A program made the translations under genes and the position numbers. From Ferrovibrio xuzhouensis (lineage in GTDB: Bacteria; Pseudomonadota; Alphaproteobacteria; Ferrovibrionales; Ferrovibrionaceae): a stretch of 64,000 nucleotides of DNA. The notes beneath the pieces were generated by a model. It searched no databases, had not been told where the DNA came from, and saw only the letters and a program-made list of their open reading frames with translations. Position 1 is the stretch's first letter. Every line of letters starts with the position of its first letter. Below are positions 33,923 to 43,105 of this stretch, piece after piece. Location of the stretch: NCBI RefSeq assembly GCF_042648965.1, contig NZ_JBHRYJ010000001.1, forward strand, positions 1,054,001 through 1,118,000, given 5' to 3'.

Positions 33923-34246
33923 TCAGCTGGAATCGTGACAGTTCCCAATTCTGGAAACGTCCGCAACAACGCCGAGCTTATTGATGGAAAACCGCGTCTC
34001 GCAACGATGTTCGGCCGGACCCTTTGGGTAGATAGCCGTCACTGGGTGTTCATCCGATACATACACGAGCAGGGCTCCGCCAAGATAATAGTTCGTTACA
34101 CGGCCGGGTTCGCCTCGCGCTCGAATGACGTCGGCTTTAGTCTTGCCGATAAAATCAAGATCCGCAGCGGGAACATTCGATGCACTCGCCGCACAACCTG
34201 TCACTCCGGCCAGCAGAAAGATGCTCATGATTTTAAGGATGGTCAT
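33923..34246 (-). CDS. Small lipoprotein with a BamE/OmlA-like core
   Basis: A 107-residue lipoprotein. Signal LLAGVTGC gives a lipobox with Cys at ~18. The mature segment DFIGKTKADVIRARGEPGRV followed by Y-Y-L-G-G-A-L-L-V-Y has the turn-rich pattern of BamE/OmlA-fold lipoproteins, which help stabilise outer-membrane complexes. Two later cysteines (HRCETRF, GNCHDSS) may pair. It lies downstream of the CopAB-pseudoazurin genes and could support outer-membrane CopB, by inference. Confidence 0.65.
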   Translation of the reverse strand: MTILKIMSIFLLAGVTGCAASASNVPAADLDFIGKTKADVIRARGEPGRVTNYYLGGALLVYVSDEHPVTAIYPKGPAEHRCETRFSINKLGVVADVSRIGNCHDSS

Positions 34247-34274
34247 TGGAGCCTCCCGTACGATGATTGCTCAT

Positions 34275-34712
34275 TCACTTCTGAAGATGTGCATGCCCTT
34301 GCTGCATGCGGCCATGGGTAAAGCGCACCACAAAGGGAATGAGACCACTTTTAGACAGATCGGCTTTGAACCCATCAAGACGAAACCATTGATGAGAGGA
34401 CGCAAGGTTCAAAAAATCATTCGACTGGATCGTGATACTGTCCAACGAGGAAACCGCTTCTCCATCGGAACGGAATTCGAAGGTAGCATCGGAAAAATAC
34501 GACGAACTGATTCCGAGGATCGTGATCGGCATGCCGGTATGGTTCTCGAGAATGAACATCAGGCGATAACTCCCATTCGATCCCTTTGAAATGATGGGGT
34601 CGACGATGTTCAGGCTCCCTGGATCAACCACTTCATCTGCCCTTGTAAAATTGCTCGACAGCGTCATTGCGAAGCCAATCAAGGCTGCGGCGATCCATTC
34701 CCGTCGACGCAT
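34275..34712 (-). CDS. Divergent PCuAC (DUF461)-like periplasmic protein lacking most copper ligands
   Basis: A 145-residue secreted protein (signal ending about residue 25). The mature part follows the PCuAC beta-sandwich pattern: Y-R-L-M-F-I-L-E-N, then G-I-S-S, then SSHQWFRLDGFKADLSKSG and P-F-V-V-R-F at the end. PCuAC proteins carry Cu(I) with an H...M...HxM set. Here only the His of SSHQW remains, so canonical binding is unlikely. It may be a repurposed chaperone. Start ATG 34712 or 34715. Confidence 0.5.
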   Translation of the reverse strand: MRRREWIAAALIGFAMTLSSNFTRADEVVDPGSLNIVDPIISKGSNGSYRLMFILENHTGMPITILGISSSYFSDATFEFRSDGEAVSSLDSITIQSNDFLNLASSHQWFRLDGFKADLSKSGLIPFVVRFTHGRMQQGHAHLQK

Positions 34713-34788
34713 CATACCCTTCCCTTCGTCTGCCAAGGTTGACCGCGGCCGGAGACGTTCTGTGCCCCCGACCGCTTCCATCCCGCTC

Positions 34789-35232
34789 CTAGCTCAGTTG
34801 GGCAAGCAGTTTCGCTGCTCTTGCCTTGGCCATAGGCGGCAATTTCTCTGCCGCCTGTTTGACCTCAGCGAGATTGACCGGGTCGCCAACAACTATGATG
34901 GCGATCATTCCTAGGCCAAAATGCGGTAAACACTTGACACCATAGACCCCAGGCGTCGTGAAAGTGACGCGCCCTTCCTTGCTGAATGGTGTCTTTATCG
35001 CTACAGCGCCAGCAGGAAGCATGCCGGTGATGGACTCGGCATTGTGTCCGCGATCGGCAGGTTCAAAGACGACAGTATCGCCCGGCTGGATACGGATAAG
35101 CGCATCCTCGAAGACAAATTTCTCTTCTTCACTCTGATTCTGCTCCTTGACGGTGATCACACTGGCATACACTGGAGTTGTTGCCGCCACCAGGGCGGCT
35201 GTCGCAATAGAAATTGCAATAGCTTTTTTCAC
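34789..35232 (-). CDS. Pseudoazurin-type blue copper protein
   Basis: A 147-residue periplasmic cupredoxin with a signal ending YAS (~24). The type 1 copper ligands are visible: GHNAES (first His), then GVYGVKCLPHFGLGM with Cys, His and Met. A C-terminal helical tail as in pseudoazurins follows. It shuttles electrons, here probably between periplasmic copper oxidases and cytochromes. It lies 12 bp downstream of copB, in the copAB operon. Confidence 0.93.
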   Translation of the reverse strand: MKKAIAISIATAALVAATTPVYASVITVKEQNQSEEEKFVFEDALIRIQPGDTVVFEPADRGHNAESITGMLPAGAVAIKTPFSKEGRVTFTTPGVYGVKCLPHFGLGMIAIIVVGDPVNLAEVKQAAEKLPPMAKARAAKLLAQLS

Positions 35233-35243
35233 GATCGTCTCCT

Positions 35244-35966
35244 TTAGAACCAGAGTCTGATGCCAACCATGAAACTCAGGTTGTCGGGCTTCTCGCCATC
35301 TTCCCTGACATACGAGGCCGTCTGGCCCAGCTGTCGTTCATAATTCACACCAATGTAGGGCGCGAATTCGCGGAAGATCTCGTAGCGAAGCCGCGCGCCG
35401 ACCTCGACATTGTTTATGCCGGAACCGACCTGGCGCTCCTTGACTGACTGCAGTGCCAGATTGGTTTCGAATTTTGGCTGCAAGATCAGGCGCTGGGTGA
35501 ACAACAGGTCGTAGGATGCCTTCAGGCGCGCCGAGACTTCTCCCTGGTCACTAACGAAGGATGCGGCATCGACTTCGAAGAAATACGGTGCCAGCCCCTG
35601 CAGCCCGAGCACGCCAAATGCCCGATTAGGCCATGGCTTGTAGTCGTAGCGGACACCGGCCTGGACATCGAAAAAATCGGAGACGAGGCGGCTGTAAAGG
35701 GCCTGGACTTCAGCCTTTTCAACCTTTCCGTCAACGATCCGTTCGCCTTCGGTTTTCAGCCAGAGCTTGTTGTAATCCTCGCCGATCCAGCCTTCGGCAT
35801 CCCAGTTATAGGTGTCCTTCCTGTTGCTGGCCCGATATTCAAGCTGTTCCGCCTTGAACATCGCGAAGAGCTGGTCGTCCTCCGCTGCCCGCACTGCCGG
35901 AGCGTATAAGCCACCAACAAAAAGGGCCGCAGCCAAGATCGATGCCAATTTTTGGTTCTGCTTCAT
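35244..35966 (-). CDS. copB: CopB outer-membrane copper resistance protein
   Basis: A 240-residue protein with a signal peptide ending VRAA (~28) and a C-terminal beta-barrel ending in the aromatic LSFMVGIRLWF. Conserved CopB/PcoB segments are seen: YNWDAEGWIG, KLWLKTEGE, SRLVSDFFDVQAGVRYD. The usual Met-rich N-terminal repeat of plasmid CopB is missing. ATG 35966 has GAGGA 8 nt upstream and lies 10 bp after the copA stop. It works with CopA in periplasmic copper handling. Confidence 0.93.
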   Translation of the reverse strand: MKQNQKLASILAAALFVGGLYAPAVRAAEDDQLFAMFKAEQLEYRASNRKDTYNWDAEGWIGEDYNKLWLKTEGERIVDGKVEKAEVQALYSRLVSDFFDVQAGVRYDYKPWPNRAFGVLGLQGLAPYFFEVDAASFVSDQGEVSARLKASYDLLFTQRLILQPKFETNLALQSVKERQVGSGINNVEVGARLRYEIFREFAPYIGVNYERQLGQTASYVREDGEKPDNLSFMVGIRLWF

Positions 35967-35976
35967 TGTCAATTCC

Positions 35977-37743
35977 TCAATTCACGGCGGCTGTTTGCGG
36001 CTCCACGATGACCTTCCGGAACATGCCGGTAGCCATGTGATAGAGCAGATGGCAGTGGAAGGCCCATTGCCCTACCGCATCGGCTGGCACATCCACGGAC
36101 AGCGTGGTCCCTGGCGCGACATTCACGGTATGCTTCAGGGGATTGAACTTTCCGTTCCCGGTATCGAGTTGCATCCACATGCCGTGCAAATGCATCGGAT
36201 GGCTCATCATTGTCTCGTTGACGAACTTGAACCGCACCCGCTCGCCGTAATGGAGGCGGATCGGCTTGGCTTCAGAGTATTTCTTGCCATTGATCGACCA
36301 GAAGTACCGCTCCATGTTGCCGGTCAGCTTCAACACGATCTCCCGGTCCGGGGCGCGATACTCAGCGTATGGCTTCACGGATTTGAGATCACCATAAACC
36401 AGAACTCTTTCGCCCTGAGGGGCCTGAGGCGCCAAACCGCTGCCCGGCGCATAATTGCTACCGGTTACAACGCCGTCAGTCGACGGCGACGAATCGGCTG
36501 TGCCGCCATGGTTCATTCCGGGCATTTTGGAATGATCCATCCCCGGCATGTTACTCATGTCCATTCCCGGCATCTTGGAGTGGTCCATGCCGGACATCGA
36601 GCCCTCGGAGCCGCCACCCTTCGCTGAATGGTCCATGCCGGGCATATTGCCCATGTCCATCCCTGCCATCGAGCCGTGGTCCATCGACATGCCCATGTCA
36701 GACATGGTCAACAGTGGCGGCTCTCCCATCGGCGGGATCTCGGCTTGCATTCCGTCTCGAGGTGCCAGGGTACCTCGTGCATATCCTGTCCGGGCCATCG
36801 ATGCGGCAAAGATCGTGTACGCGCGATCATCTTTCGGTTGGACGATGACATCGTAGGTCTCGGCCACTGCGATACGGAATTGGTCGACCGGCACCGGCTG
36901 CACGCTGTTGCCATCAGCCTGCACCACCGTCATCTTGAGGCCGGGTATCCGGACATCGAAGTAGGTCATGGCCGAGCCGTTGATGAATCGGAGTCGGATC
37001 CGCTCCCCCGGCTCGAACAGGCCGGTCCAGTTTGCACCGGGATTCTTGCCATTCACGAGATAGGTATAGCCGCTGACATCGGCGCTGTCGGTCGGTGCCA
37101 TCCTCATCTGACCCCAGGCAAGCCGGTCATCCACGGTTTTGCTGAATCCATTCTTGGCAACATCGGAGAAGAAGGTTCCGACGGTGCGCTGGTTGTAGTT
37201 GTAGTAGTCGCTCTGCTTCTTCAGGTTCGACAGGATCGTTTCCGGCTTGCTGTCCGACCAATCCGACAGCATCACCACGTATTCCCGGTCGTAGCGGAAC
37301 GGTTCCCGCTTCTCCGGCTCGATGACCAGGGGGCCATAGACGCCGGCCTGCTCCTGCAGACCTGAATGGCTGTGATACCAGTAGGTACCCGATTGCTTGA
37401 TCTTGAAACGGTACGTAAATGTCTCCCCCGGCTTGATGCCGGGGAAGCTGATGCCGGGAACGCCGTCCTGGGTGTATGGCAGAATGATGCCATGCCAGTG
37501 AATCGACGTGTCGACATCCATGTCGTTTTTCACATTCAGCACCACGTCTTCGCCTTCCTTGAAACGAAGAGCCGGCCCGGGCAATTGGCCGTTAACAGTC
37601 ATGGCAGTTTCGGGCTTTCCAGACACATTCACTGCCGTCTTTGCAATGGTGAGGTCATAGGTGCCGGCACGGCCCGCCAGTGGCAGCAGCGCCGCGGTCA
37701 GGAATGCACCGAGGATCGATACCGTGAGAGACATCTTTCGCAT
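35977..37743 (-). CDS. copA: CopA multicopper oxidase (copper resistance system)
   Basis: A 588-residue periplasmic oxidase that oxidises Cu(I). Three cupredoxin domains carry the copper ligands: SIHWHG (~80), YWYHSHSG (~120), HPMHLHG (~522) and HCHLLYHMATGM (~565). Between domains 2 and 3 an insert (~350-415) repeats MDHSKMPGM-like units many times and should bind further copper. Its signal (MSLTVSILGAF) is not twin-arginine-like, unlike many CopA. GGGAG precedes ATG 37743. Confidence 0.95.
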   Translation of the reverse strand: MRKMSLTVSILGAFLTAALLPLAGRAGTYDLTIAKTAVNVSGKPETAMTVNGQLPGPALRFKEGEDVVLNVKNDMDVDTSIHWHGIILPYTQDGVPGISFPGIKPGETFTYRFKIKQSGTYWYHSHSGLQEQAGVYGPLVIEPEKREPFRYDREYVVMLSDWSDSKPETILSNLKKQSDYYNYNQRTVGTFFSDVAKNGFSKTVDDRLAWGQMRMAPTDSADVSGYTYLVNGKNPGANWTGLFEPGERIRLRFINGSAMTYFDVRIPGLKMTVVQADGNSVQPVPVDQFRIAVAETYDVIVQPKDDRAYTIFAASMARTGYARGTLAPRDGMQAEIPPMGEPPLLTMSDMGMSMDHGSMAGMDMGNMPGMDHSAKGGGSEGSMSGMDHSKMPGMDMSNMPGMDHSKMPGMNHGGTADSSPSTDGVVTGSNYAPGSGLAPQAPQGERVLVYGDLKSVKPYAEYRAPDREIVLKLTGNMERYFWSINGKKYSEAKPIRLHYGERVRFKFVNETMMSHPMHLHGMWMQLDTGNGKFNPLKHTVNVAPGTTLSVDVPADAVGQWAFHCHLLYHMATGMFRKVIVEPQTAAVN

Positions 37744-37772
37744 GGTCTTCTCCCTTCGTGGTTTGCGCCGCA

Positions 37773-38342
37773 TCAGTTGAATTTGAACTCGCCGACCATT
37801 CCCGACTCGTAATGACCGGGGATGTTGCAGGCGAATTGCAGTTCCGACGCCTGGGAGAAGGTCCAGACAATTTCTGCCGTCTTGCCGGGTTCGATCAGCT
37901 TGCTGTTGGGGTCGTCATGCTTCATCGGCATCGACATTTTCGAATGATCCATGTCCCCCATTTTCGAATGGTCCATCTTGGACATGTCGTGATTCATGCC
38001 GGTCGAAGTAAGCATCCCCTGCTCGACCATCATTGCCATTTCCTTCTGATGCTCGGCATGCATGGCAGGCGTGCCAATGTTGAATTCATGAAGAAGCTCA
38101 CCGCCATTGCGGATGACAAAGCGAATTGTTTCGCCCTTTTTCACGGCGATCTTCGCGGGCTCGTAGAAATTGTCGCCGACGGTGATCTCGATCGTGCGAT
38201 TGGCCTTGGCGGCGACGCCGGGGGTACCTATCGAGGGGCCTTTGCCATGCCCGGCATCGGCGAGAGCCGGCGCCGCAGCAGAAGTTGCGAAGGCCATCAC
38301 AGCGGCAAGGACAGCCTGGGAACGGTTAGGAAAGCGGACCAT
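37773..38342 (-). CDS. Periplasmic cupredoxin with His/Met-rich insert
   Basis: A 189-residue secreted protein, signal ending ALA (~28). A cupredoxin domain has EFNIG with a preceding His, then a copper-binding insert (~95-140; repeats of MDHSKMGDMDHSKM type), and the final loop FACNIPGHYESGM supplying Cys, His and Met. It heads the copA-copB-pseudoazurin operon, 29 bp before copA. The insert resembles that in CopA next door. Start ATG 38342 has a weak CAGGTG ribosome site. Confidence 0.88.
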   Translation of the reverse strand: MVRFPNRSQAVLAAVMAFATSAAAPALADAGHGKGPSIGTPGVAAKANRTIEITVGDNFYEPAKIAVKKGETIRFVIRNGGELLHEFNIGTPAMHAEHQKEMAMMVEQGMLTSTGMNHDMSKMDHSKMGDMDHSKMSMPMKHDDPNSKLIEPGKTAEIVWTFSQASELQFACNIPGHYESGMVGEFKFN

Positions 38343-38592
38343 GTTTGCACCTGTTGTCAGAAGTCGTGAAAGGATGAATGAGAGAGCCTGTTTTCGCTTT
38401 CGCGAGAGCCGAACGTGCCCGTGACGGGAGATAGCCAATGAGAATCCGGCATGCCGGGCGGGAAACGCATTCACCCCAGCCCATGGCGAAGGCAGGTTTC
38501 GCCAATCAGTCGGTTCGCAATATCAGGAGCAGTCGGTGTCTGGAAGATCAGCCAACATGCCCTCGGCTACAGCCGTTAAGGCCGTACGGAGG

Positions 38593-39015
38593 TCAGACTG
38601 CCCGACGCGGCGGGCGCAGCGGCGGATCGCCGAAAGTGGAAACGGCGATCGGAGTATTTGAGAAGCAGTATCGACCGGAAAATACGGGGACTGACAGCCC
38701 GAACTGGGTGTCAGAGAACATCATCGGCGAGCAAGCCATCTCACAACAGGTCGACCCGCCTGCAGCCCCTGAGGCGCCGCCATGCCGGCCTTCATGATGG
38801 CCCGGCAGCGAGCGCCTGTCGTGCGAGGCACCATGGTGGTCGCCAGCGTACAAATAGTCCGCGCCCGCCCCTGCGGCCTGAGGGGCCGAAGCGGTATGGC
38901 TAACGCCGAAGTGATCGGTCTTGGCAGCCATGGCCGAAGCACCAAAGCTGCCAAGACCGATCACGGTCATCAGCATCAGTCCGAGCAGGACAAATATGAG
39001 TTTAGGCTTCTTCAT
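38593..39015 (-). CDS. Small His/Cys secreted protein, DUF2946/CzcI-like
   Basis: A 140-residue protein with a signal (~7-29, FVLLGLMLMTVIGLGSFG). Its mature part has many His (DHHGASHD, GHHEGRHGG), a CCEMAC motif (~90-95) and a Pro/Arg-rich end (PPLRPPRRAV). The layout recalls CzcI/DUF2946 and the similar genes at 32.3, 45.3 and 55.7 kb. ATG 39015 is chosen; earlier in-frame residues lack a signal pattern. The 250-bp gap upstream of the cupredoxin gene follows it. Confidence 0.5.
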   Translation of the reverse strand: MKKPKLIFVLLGLMLMTVIGLGSFGASAMAAKTDHFGVSHTASAPQAAGAGADYLYAGDHHGASHDRRSLPGHHEGRHGGASGAAGGSTCCEMACSPMMFSDTQFGLSVPVFSGRYCFSNTPIAVSTFGDPPLRPPRRAV

Positions 39016-39187
39016 GACGACGATTAATATGAACACCACGCTGGCGGATTTCAATGGCGAACAGCATGCTGGAGCCGAGAAGCATGCCATATATGTCCAT
39101 TTTTAACCTGTTTTATGCTTGGCAAACAGTCGTTTCGACTTACAAGCCGATAGACATGGATCGGCTAGATAGTCACCTGTGGTACAC

Positions 39188-39916
39188 CTACCCTATTGCC
39201 GACAGAGCAGGAAATGTTCTGAGAAACCAGTAAGACAAGACCGTAAGGTCTCCGGTCAGCATCGCAACCCCCATGGCCATCATCGCCACCCCGGCGACAA
39301 GTTTGAGGAGCCGCCCGGCCCGGCTGAACTTCCTCATTCCCGATACAAGAAAGTCAGTAAACAGCGTGGCCAGCAAAAACGGGATTCCAAGGCCGAGGGA
39401 ATATACAGCGAGAAGGAACATCCCTTCCGCGACAGAGGATGAAGTGGCGCCAACGGTCAAAATGGCTCCGAGTATCGGGCCGATGCAGGGCGTCCATCCG
39501 AATGCAAAAGCCAAACCGAGTATGTAGGCTGATGCCGGATGTCCCCCGGCGATCGTGGAATGCCAGCGAGCATCGCGCATCATCCAGGCCGGCCTGATCA
39601 AGCCGGTCAGAAACAGGCCGAATCCAATGACTACAACGCCGGCGACAATATTGAACTCATACCGATAGTCGTTCAGCCGTTGCCCGAGAACCGTGGCGCT
39701 GGCGCCCATCAGGACGAAGACTGTAGAGAATCCAAGCACGAAACACAGACTCAACCCCAGTGCCTGAAGGCGGCACTTCATGCCAGGGCCATCCAGAACG
39801 CTCACTGACCGGCCCGCCACATATGATACATAGCCGGGCACCAGGGGGAGCACACAAGGAGACAGGAAAGAGATGAACCCTGCGACCAGGGCGGCGGCAA
39901 GTGAGATATTCAACAT
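39188..39916 (-). CDS. ccdA: CcdA-type thiol electron transporter
   Basis: A 242-residue inner-membrane protein with six helices. Cysteines in SPCVLPLVPGY (~20) and GWTPCIGP (~146) form the redox pair that moves reducing power from cytoplasmic thioredoxin to the periplasm. It would feed the TlpA-like and CcmG-like thioredoxin proteins encoded at 42-43 kb, and so cytochrome c and copper-site assembly. Confidence 0.93.
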   Translation of the reverse strand: MLNISLAAALVAGFISFLSPCVLPLVPGYVSYVAGRSVSVLDGPGMKCRLQALGLSLCFVLGFSTVFVLMGASATVLGQRLNDYRYEFNIVAGVVVIGFGLFLTGLIRPAWMMRDARWHSTIAGGHPASAYILGLAFAFGWTPCIGPILGAILTVGATSSSVAEGMFLLAVYSLGLGIPFLLATLFTDFLVSGMRKFSRAGRLLKLVAGVAMMAMGVAMLTGDLTVLSYWFLRTFPALSAIG

Positions 39917-39956
39917 AGTAGCCTTGGCCTGTTGCGGATTGGATACGCGATAAACC

Positions 39957-40745
39957 TCAGCGCCCGTCGCGGGCGCGTTGAACTAGAGTCCTTATGGTAT
40001 CCTGGTCGGCAGCGCCGCGAATAATCTCCTTTCCAATCACAAATCCCGGCGTGCCATTGATCCGAAGGGACCTGGCGAGCGTCTCGTTGCGCCTGATTTC
40101 TGCGTCAACGCGCGGGTCATTCATGTCAGATTTCAGCTTTGCCAAATCGAGACCCATTTCAGAGGCGGCCGCGAGAACGGAAGCTTCATCGGCATGCCCC
40201 TTAAGGGACATGAGACGCAGGTGGAATTCCGCATAGCGCCCCTGCGCATTCGCAGCAAGCGCTGCCTTCGCCGCGAAAATAGAATTCGAGCCAAGGATAG
40301 GGAATTCCTTGAACACCATGCGTATGGACCCATCGGATTCCATGACGCGATCCAGAGTTTGCGCAACACTACGGCAGTATGGACAATTGTAGTCGAAGAA
40401 CTCAACCATCGTCACATCGCCGGCGAGGTTACCGGAAACAGGGCTGTCCGGATTCCTGAGCAATGCATCAGCGTTTGACGCAATCATCTGTGCTGCTTCA
40501 CCTTGCTCTTCCGCCATGCGGCGAGCCTCCAGTGCCTGGAGCGATTCAAGGATGATCTCCGGATTGGCCAGAAGGTAGTCACGGACCCGACTCTCAAACT
40601 CCGCCTTCGTCATCGAAGCGGGGCTGCTTTCCGCTGCTGTCGATGCCCCCATGTTGACGACCAGAAAGCTTCCGACAAGGAAGGCCATCAGCGCTACCCG
40701 TTGGATAGCCCCGAGCAGAATTGCACGGTTCAGATTCACGTTCAT
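39957..40745 (-). CDS. DsbA-family thiol:disulfide protein
   Basis: A 262-residue secreted protein. Signal region ~18-38 is followed by a helical extension (~46-100), then a thioredoxin fold with active site NCPYC (~120-124) and the cis-Pro region NGTPGFVIG (~232). It resembles the DsbG/ScsC/Com1 group that forms or isomerises disulfides, and ScsC-type members are linked to copper tolerance. GGGGGCGAA precedes ATG 40745. The next gene, SCO1, ends 37 bp upstream. Confidence 0.9.
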   Translation of the reverse strand: MNVNLNRAILLGAIQRVALMAFLVGSFLVVNMGASTAAESSPASMTKAEFESRVRDYLLANPEIILESLQALEARRMAEEQGEAAQMIASNADALLRNPDSPVSGNLAGDVTMVEFFDYNCPYCRSVAQTLDRVMESDGSIRMVFKEFPILGSNSIFAAKAALAANAQGRYAEFHLRLMSLKGHADEASVLAAASEMGLDLAKLKSDMNDPRVDAEIRRNETLARSLRINGTPGFVIGKEIIRGAADQDTIRTLVQRARDGR

Positions 40746-40782
40746 TTCGCCCCCTTGCTGCGACCTCGGGAATGGCCGCATT

Positions 40783-41484
40783 TCAGAACCATTTCTGGAT
40801 CGACGACCAGAATCCCCGGTCCTCGAGCTTCGCCGGGTCCTTCACATGCGTATCGTTCGTAAGCGCGTTGATAAACAGAACCATATTGACTGGAGAAAAT
40901 TTCAGACCGTGAAAGTTGGCTCGCCACTGGCCATCCCTGTCAATGATATGCGTAACAATGCCATGTACCTGGTACTGGCCATCGACCGGCGTGAAGCGAT
41001 GGCCATATGCCTCTGCCAGCTTTCTGGTACTCGCTTCCAACTGATCCGTCGTTCTTGTTAGGAAATGCCAGTTCGAAGGGTCAAGACCATGGACTGAACC
41101 ATACTCGACCAGCACATCCGCCGTGTCATGTTCAGGGTCAGTTGTTACTGAAATGAACTCCACAAGCCCTTTCATCGGGGTACGGTTCACCATGTCCTGA
41201 ATCTCGGCAATACGCTCAGAATGAAGCGGGCATATGTCAGAGCAGTTGGCGTAGATGAAATTCAGAACAATGACTTTCCCAGAATATGAAGCCAGACTTG
41301 AACGGACACCATTTGCATCCTGCAGAAGAAAATCCGGCGCCGGCTTGTTGATGATCTGGAAGTAGGCTTCCTTCTGAGACAGGCTCCCCTCTAGCTCCTT
41401 GAGTGAATACGCGGCGGCGGAACCACCAATCAGCACAAAGCCCATGACGGTCGCACGCAGGAAGGCACCGAAAGCACTAGCCAT
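40783..41484 (-). CDS. SCO1/SenC-family copper chaperone
   Basis: A 233-residue membrane-anchored thioredoxin-fold protein. Copper ligands are CSDICP (~90-95) and a distal His (QVHGIVTHIID, ~180). SCO proteins deliver copper to cytochrome oxidase CuA or act in periplasmic redox. No oxidase genes are in the window, though a CtaG lies at 56.4 kb. ATG 41484 falls inside the 3' end of the upstream small gene, so the two are coupled. Confidence 0.92.
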   Translation of the reverse strand: MASAFGAFLRATVMGFVLIGGSAAAYSLKELEGSLSQKEAYFQIINKPAPDFLLQDANGVRSSLASYSGKVIVLNFIYANCSDICPLHSERIAEIQDMVNRTPMKGLVEFISVTTDPEHDTADVLVEYGSVHGLDPSNWHFLTRTTDQLEASTRKLAEAYGHRFTPVDGQYQVHGIVTHIIDRDGQWRANFHGLKFSPVNMVLFINALTNDTHVKDPAKLEDRGFWSSIQKWF

Positions 41485-41920
41485 GATCGCGTTCGTCCGA
41501 AGAATGACGCCCGCGAATCTCATACTCTTCGTTTATCAACGAAGGATTCGATCTTGTAGACCGGTCGCTGTCGCGTGGGCCCAAAAGTCGAACCGGCTCC
41601 GACTCCGGAGGAAGGACCTCAACCTTTGGAGCGACATACGGTTGACCGGAGTGGTTGTCACGGCTTTCAGTATCAGCGGACTTCCTGTGCATCATGCACA
41701 ATCCGAGCGCACACATGCCGGCGCAGGGAAGCAGACTCAGAATAATCGGTGCAATTCCAATGGCTGCAAGCCAGCTCCAGTTCAATGCCAATGCAGCAGC
41801 AACAATAGTTCCGCCAGCCAGAAGCAATCCGCGGCGACCGCGGAGGTAGTAGCGCACGGCATAGATCAAATCGGAGCGGAGGGAGGTTTCAGAAGCGGAA
41901 TTCAGGCGCTGGTCAGACAT
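41477..41920 (-). CDS. Hypothetical two-helix membrane protein
   Basis: A 147-residue protein with a basic N-terminus, two closely spaced membrane helices (~31-50 and ~53-75; the latter LLPCAGMCALGLCMMH with three Cys and two Met), then a polar tail rich in Ser, Arg and Glu. The Cys/Met cluster at a membrane end suggests metal contact, and a short DUF2933-like core is possible. It overlaps the SCO1 gene by 8 bp. Confidence 0.6.
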   Translation of the reverse strand: MSDQRLNSASETSLRSDLIYAVRYYLRGRRGLLLAGGTIVAAALALNWSWLAAIGIAPIILSLLPCAGMCALGLCMMHRKSADTESRDNHSGQPYVAPKVEVLPPESEPVRLLGPRDSDRSTRSNPSLINEEYEIRGRHSSDERDHG

Positions 41921-41978
41921 GGTATCAGTATCCTTCTCTGTATCTGAGGTGTATTTCCCTGGTCACAGGCATATTCGG

Positions 41979-42506
41979 TCACTTCCTGTATCGCTCGAAA
42001 TACGAGATCATCGCCGGATCGTCCCACTGCGCCGGTCCGACAAGACGGCCGACTTCCCGTCCGGCTGCGTCGATCAGAAGGGTGGTCGGCAGACCGGTTA
42101 CACCGAGTGCTCTCGAGGCCCCGCCACTGTTGTCAAGATAGGGCGTGAGGTACTGGATCTTGGCATCCCGAAAGAAAGTCTCGACCACGGACATGCCGGC
42201 CCTGTCAATCGAAAGCGCGACAACCTGAAACCCCTCCCCGCCAAGTCTGGATTGGAGCCTGTCGAGCGTTGGCATTTCCTCCCGGCAGGGTGGGCACCAG
42301 GTCGCCCATATGTTGAGGAGCACGGTCTGTCCGCGAAAATCCGACAAACTCCCTATTGAACCGTCTTTTGCGACAAATCGAACAGGGGGAAGCGGCCGGG
42401 GATCCGCATGGAGAACAAGTCCCGGAGGAACCTCCCCGGAGCGGGCGGCAGCGGATATGTCGGATATGATCGAGATCATCAGGATCAGTAGAAATTTTGA
42501 TTTCAT
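41979..42506 (-). CDS. TlpA-like thioredoxin-family protein
   Basis: A 175-residue secreted thioredoxin-fold protein with signal ~1-20 and active site WATWCPPC (~69-76), followed by EEMPTLDRL and cis-Pro GLPTTLLID (~138). TlpA/ResA proteins reduce periplasmic thiols, including SCO1 and the CuA site of oxidase; SCO1 is encoded next door. It overlaps the upstream CcmG-like gene by 4 bp. Confidence 0.92.
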   Translation of the reverse strand: MKSKFLLILMISIISDISAAARSGEVPPGLVLHADPRPLPPVRFVAKDGSIGSLSDFRGQTVLLNIWATWCPPCREEMPTLDRLQSRLGGEGFQVVALSIDRAGMSVVETFFRDAKIQYLTPYLDNSGGASRALGVTGLPTTLLIDAAGREVGRLVGPAQWDDPAMISYFERYRK

Positions 42507-43099
42507 TTCAAATCCCGCACAAGATCAGGGGAACTGAAGAAAGGTCGAATAGTCGAATCAACGATCGCGCGCGTGAGCGGGCCGATCTGCTTGTGCAGAA
42601 TCCGGCCTCCGGCATCGACGACATATGTTTCCGGAACACCGTAGACGCCCCATTCGATGGCGACCCGGCCGGAAATGTCGGCGCCGGTTCTGGCGTAGGG
42701 GTCTCCCATCTCCTCGAGCCAGCGCGCAGCGTCGTCGGGCGCATCCTTGTAGTTGAGACCATAGACAGGAATCGAGCCGTCGGCCGCGAGATCCAAGAGA
42801 ATCGGATGCTCTTCGCGGCAGGCAACGCACCAGGAGGCGAAGACGTTGACTAGCGACACGTGACCGAACAGGTCCTTTGTGGACAGCCCGAGGGTCCTCC
42901 CTTGTACTGGCGGCAAGCTGAACTCCGGGGCGGGCTTGCCGATCAACACCGACGGGATTTCACGCGGCTTTAGCGTGAGGCCGAAGCCGAGGAGCAGTGC
43001 CAGCGCAGCAAAAACGGCGACTGGAACGACTGCCAGACGGCGCGATCTGCGCAATCCGCTTCCCGTTGAACCGGTCTTGGCCGTGGTATCCGTATGCAT
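42503..43099 (-). CDS. CcmG/DsbE-like thiol reductase
   Basis: A 198-residue membrane-anchored thioredoxin-fold protein (helix ~24-44). Active site ASWCVACREE (~90-96) and the Glu-containing GVYGVPETYVVD (~150) are the CcmG/DsbE signature. It normally reduces apocytochrome c before haem attachment, with electrons from CcdA (39.2 kb). Its stop overlaps the TlpA-like start (ATGA). The only cytochrome c in the window is at 25.1 kb. Confidence 0.92.
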   Translation of the reverse strand: MHTDTTAKTGSTGSGLRRSRRLAVVPVAVFAALALLLGFGLTLKPREIPSVLIGKPAPEFSLPPVQGRTLGLSTKDLFGHVSLVNVFASWCVACREEHPILLDLAADGSIPVYGLNYKDAPDDAARWLEEMGDPYARTGADISGRVAIEWGVYGVPETYVVDAGGRILHKQIGPLTRAIVDSTIRPFFSSPDLVRDLK

Positions 43100-43105
43100 T
43101 GCCGT

